DNA of 34,889 nucleotides from an uncultured Verrucomicrobiales bacterium (GTDB taxonomy: Bacteria > Verrucomicrobiota > Verrucomicrobiia > Verrucomicrobiales > Akkermansiaceae): NCBI GenBank assembly GCA_913060685.1, contig CAJXVQ010000007.1, forward strand, positions 1 through 34,889, given 5' to 3'. A model generated the notes under the pieces. That model searched no databases. It saw only the letters and a list, made by a program, of their open reading frames with translations, and was not told the DNA's origin. Positions 33,089-34,889 of this stretch are shown here, one piece after another. How positions within the stretch are numbered: the first letter of the stretch is position 1; every line of letters begins with the position of its first letter. Both the position numbers and the translations under genes were made by a program.

Positions 33089-34201
33089 ATGAAAATAGTC
33101 ATTTTAGCTACCCTTGTTTGTGCTGCCAGCTTGCAGGCTCAAATTGCCCAACCCAGGATTCCCGTTGCCGATCAAAAAGTGACCGACCAACAAGCAGGTC
33201 AGATTTTCAAGGCTCTTCGAGCGATCAACTTTGAGGCTAAGAAGGTGGTCTTTCCCATTTATTCCGGGCGTCAACGGGTGGCCTACGGAATTTCGATCGG
33301 GGAGAATCGACTATTGACCAAAGCGAGTGAAGTTGCCCAAAGGCGGATGATTTTCACCGAGAATCGTCAGCAGGAGTCTCTCTCCGCCCGGATTGTCGGG
33401 ATCTATCCGGATCATGATTTGGCGGTTTTAAATGTGCCGGGGTTACAGGCTCCTGCGGCGAAGTGGGCTGATGCTGAGAAGTTGGCGGAAGGAGCATTTC
33501 TGACTGCGATCAGGTCTGATGGAGAAGCTGTCGCGATGGGAGTTTTGAGTGTCCGTGAGCGGAGCCTTAAGAGCACTGACCAGGGGTTTCTGGGGATCGA
33601 GATGGATACTCTGGAACTTGAGAGTGGAGTGCGGGTGCGCAGGGTTGTGCCAGCTTCTGCGGCTGCCGAGGTTGGAATCCGGGGTGGTGATGTCATCACA
33701 AAGATCGCGGGTGAGGAAGTCAGTGGCTTTTACGAGGTATCGACCAAGCTTCGGCGGCTTCGGAGTGGTGAACAGCCTGAGATCGAGTTTTTGCGAGCCG
33801 GGGTTTCCCGGAAAGTGAGGCCAAAGTTGAAAGGGCGCGAGATTGAAGAAGAAGGATCTCAGCGTTTGGACCGAATGGACAAAATGAGTGGATCGCAGAG
33901 TCGCGTTCGTGGTGACTTTGGGAATGTGATTCAGTCTGATATGGAGCTTGAGGCCTCTGATGTGGGACTGCCGGTGGTCGATCTTGAAGGGCGTATTGTC
34001 GGGATCGTGATTGCCCGGGCGGGCCGGATCAGCACCTTGATTTTACCTGGTGATGATGTCGCGGATGCGTTGGCTGGCGAACCGGAGCCCTTTGTTGCGG
34101 AGGGCCGGGTCACTCGTAGACGTACCCTGCCTGACGAAGCAAGGCGTGAACGGATGCGCCGAATGACGGAGGATCTTCAGCGGGCGCTGAGGAGGAAGTA
34201 G
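33089..34201 (+). CDS. HtrA-like pseudoprotease with PDZ domain inserted inside the protease fold
   Basis: The 370-residue protein has a signal peptide (residues 1-18, ending LQAQ). Residues 50-160 look like the first part of an HtrA protease domain: LLTKASEV sits where TAAHV is expected (Ser80 for the catalytic His) and DHDLAVLNV keeps Asp110. Residues 166-250 are an HtrA-type PDZ domain (GFLGIEMD, AAAEVGIRGGDVITKIAGEE). After it, residues 279-328 resume the protease pattern: NVIQSDMELEASDVGLP matches the Ser loop, with Val292 where Ser should be, then VVDLEGRIVGIVIA. Two of three catalytic residues are lost, so it should not cleave. It is cotranscribed with the active HtrA and is probably its regulator, chaperone or adaptor (inference). 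The C-terminus is a strongly basic helix. It ends 4 bases from the convergent RarA gene. Confidence 0.85.
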   Translation: MKIVILATLVCAASLQAQIAQPRIPVADQKVTDQQAGQIFKALRAINFEAKKVVFPIYSGRQRVAYGISIGENRLLTKASEVAQRRMIFTENRQQESLSARIVGIYPDHDLAVLNVPGLQAPAAKWADAEKLAEGAFLTAIRSDGEAVAMGVLSVRERSLKSTDQGFLGIEMDTLELESGVRVRRVVPASAAAEVGIRGGDVITKIAGEEVSGFYEVSTKLRRLRSGEQPEIEFLRAGVSRKVRPKLKGREIEEEGSQRLDRMDKMSGSQSRVRGDFGNVIQSDMELEASDVGLPVVDLEGRIVGIVIARAGRISTLILPGDDVADALAGEPEPFVAEGRVTRRRTLPDEARRERMRRMTEDLQRALRRK

Positions 34202-34205
34202 GTCG

Positions 34206-34841
34206 CTACTTTTTCCCGAATTGGGTTCGCCAGAAGTCGAGGCGATCTTTGATGCGTTTTTCCATGCCGTTGGAGGTCGGCTGATAGTAGCTGCGGCCCT
34301 CGGGGAGGTAGGCTTGCGGGGTAAAGTTACCATCGTAGTCGTGTGAGTAGAGGTATTGCATCGCGGCGGTGTCGGCTCCTGATTCTTCGGCGAGTTTTTT
34401 GCGAAATCTGGAGCGGAGGTGTTCGGGAACTTGCAGGGTGGCTCCTTTTTCGATGTCGGCTTGGGCAGCTCCGAGAGCCTTGTAAGCGGAGTTTGATTTT
34501 GGAGCGGTGGCGAGATGGACAGTGGCGTGGGCAAGGGGAATCCGGCCTTCGGGCATGCCGAGAAATTCGAAAGCTTGCTGGGCAGCCATTGCGATCTGGA
34601 GAGCGGTGGAGTCGGCGAGGCCGATGTCCTCGGAGGCGGAGATCACGATGCGGCGGGCGATGAAACGCGGGTCTTCGCCGGCGTGGAGCATTTTGGCAAG
34701 CCAGTAGAGGGCGGCATCGGGATCGGAGCCGCGGATGGACTTAATGAAGGCGGAGATGGTGTCGTAATGTTGATCTCCATCAGAGTCGTAGAGGATCGCT
34801 TTTTGCTGGATCGATTCCTCGGCGATGGCGAGATCGAGAAT
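34206..34841 (-). CDS. rarA: RarA/MgsA replication-associated ATPase, C-terminal half (cut by contig end)
   Basis: 211 residues remain. The recognisable RarA C-terminal region runs from YDSDGDQHYDTISAFIKSIR through GSDPDAALYWLAKML, EDPRFIARRIVISASEDIGL and YLYSHDYDGNFTPQAYLP. The AAA+ ATPase half with Walker A and B, normally about 220 residues, is missing because the library molecule ends at 34841. Bases beyond that encode MYKRQ from the Nextera adapter and are artefact. RarA (MgsA) acts at stalled replication forks in the cytoplasm. The gene itself is probably intact in the genome. Confidence 0.95.
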   Translation of the reverse strand: MLDLAIAEESIQQKAILYDSDGDQHYDTISAFIKSIRGSDPDAALYWLAKMLHAGEDPRFIARRIVISASEDIGLADSTALQIAMAAQQAFEFLGMPEGRIPLAHATVHLATAPKSNSAYKALGAAQADIEKGATLQVPEHLRSRFRKKLAEESGADTAAMQYLYSHDYDGNFTPQAYLPEGRSYYQPTSNGMEKRIKDRLDFWRTQFGKK

Positions 34842-34889
34842 CTGTCTCTTATACACATCTCCGAGCCCACGAGACCGAGGCTGATCTCG
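34842..34889 (-). other. Illumina Nextera P7-side adapter with i7 index (sequencing artefact)
   Basis: Bases 34842-34860 are the reverse-complement Tn5 mosaic end, 34861-34875 the read-2 adapter (CCGAGCCCACGAGAC), 34876-34883 (CGAGGCTG) match index N710, and 34884-34889 begin the P7 oligo. Identities are recalled. It is the counterpart of the left-end adapter and marks where real sequence stops. Confidence 0.98.

Noticed and set aside
1-34889. CRISPR array, tRNA, rRNA, prophage or insertion sequence
   Set aside because: No spaced direct repeats, no recognised RNA gene or cloverleaf, and no transposase, integrase or phage genes were seen on either strand.

Overview
The window is one assembled metagenome or genome contig from a Gram-negative bacterium, most likely of the phylum Verrucomicrobiota. 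Planctomycetota is the main alternative. The evidence is the gene content: S1 sulfatases, a DUF1800/DUF1501 pair, tandem ExbD genes with a DUF4159 protein, very large secreted repeat proteins, and tightly coupled ATGA junctions. There is no rRNA or marker gene, so the phylum call is an inference. Both ends are unremoved Illumina Nextera adapter (bases 1-48 and 34842-34889). The biological insert is therefore 49-34841, and the first and last genes are cut by the library, not by evolution.

Region 1 (50-19884, + strand) reads as one ten-gene operon. It holds two giant paralogous secreted proteins (the first 5'-truncated) with a PA14-like domain, Ig-like 'ETG' repeats and TPR arrays. A 118-residue unknown protein follows, then ExbB/TolQ, two ExbD/TolR proteins, a short TonB-like anchor, and a five-TM protein with a lysine-rich TonB-like linker fused to DUF4159. 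A three-TM unknown protein and a 1319-residue PDZ/toroid/HEAT-repeat protein end it. Most junctions are 4-base overlaps or gaps under 30 bases. The set looks like a proton-motive-force-driven envelope machine of Ton/Tol type with its own giant periplasmic or surface partners. It is the best candidate here for an undescribed system.

Region 2 (19921-26532, - strand) is a five-gene operon: sulfatase, Tat-exported hydroxypyruvate-isomerase-like TIM barrel, sulfatase, alpha/beta-hydrolase with a C-terminal FN3-like domain, sulfatase. It suggests breakdown of a sulfated, probably marine, polysaccharide. No glycoside hydrolase, lyase, transporter or formylglycine-generating enzyme lies in the window.

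Region 3 (26663-29738, + strand) is a membrane protein followed by coupled DUF1800 and DUF1501 genes. The DUF1501 protein has no export signal of its own.

Region 4 (29735-34841) holds a class A penicillin-binding protein (- strand), a possible 35-residue small gene upstream of it, and an HtrA-type protease (+). Immediately downstream is a pseudoprotease with its PDZ domain inserted inside the protease fold (+). The 3' half of a RarA/MgsA ATPase gene (-) ends the contig.

Coding density is extreme. The longest stretches without a confident gene are 31880-32104 (225 bases) and 26533-26662 (130 bases), both divergent promoter regions. No gene-free stretch exceeds 300 bases. I saw no tRNA, rRNA, CRISPR array, native insertion sequence, riboswitch or convincing intrinsic terminator.
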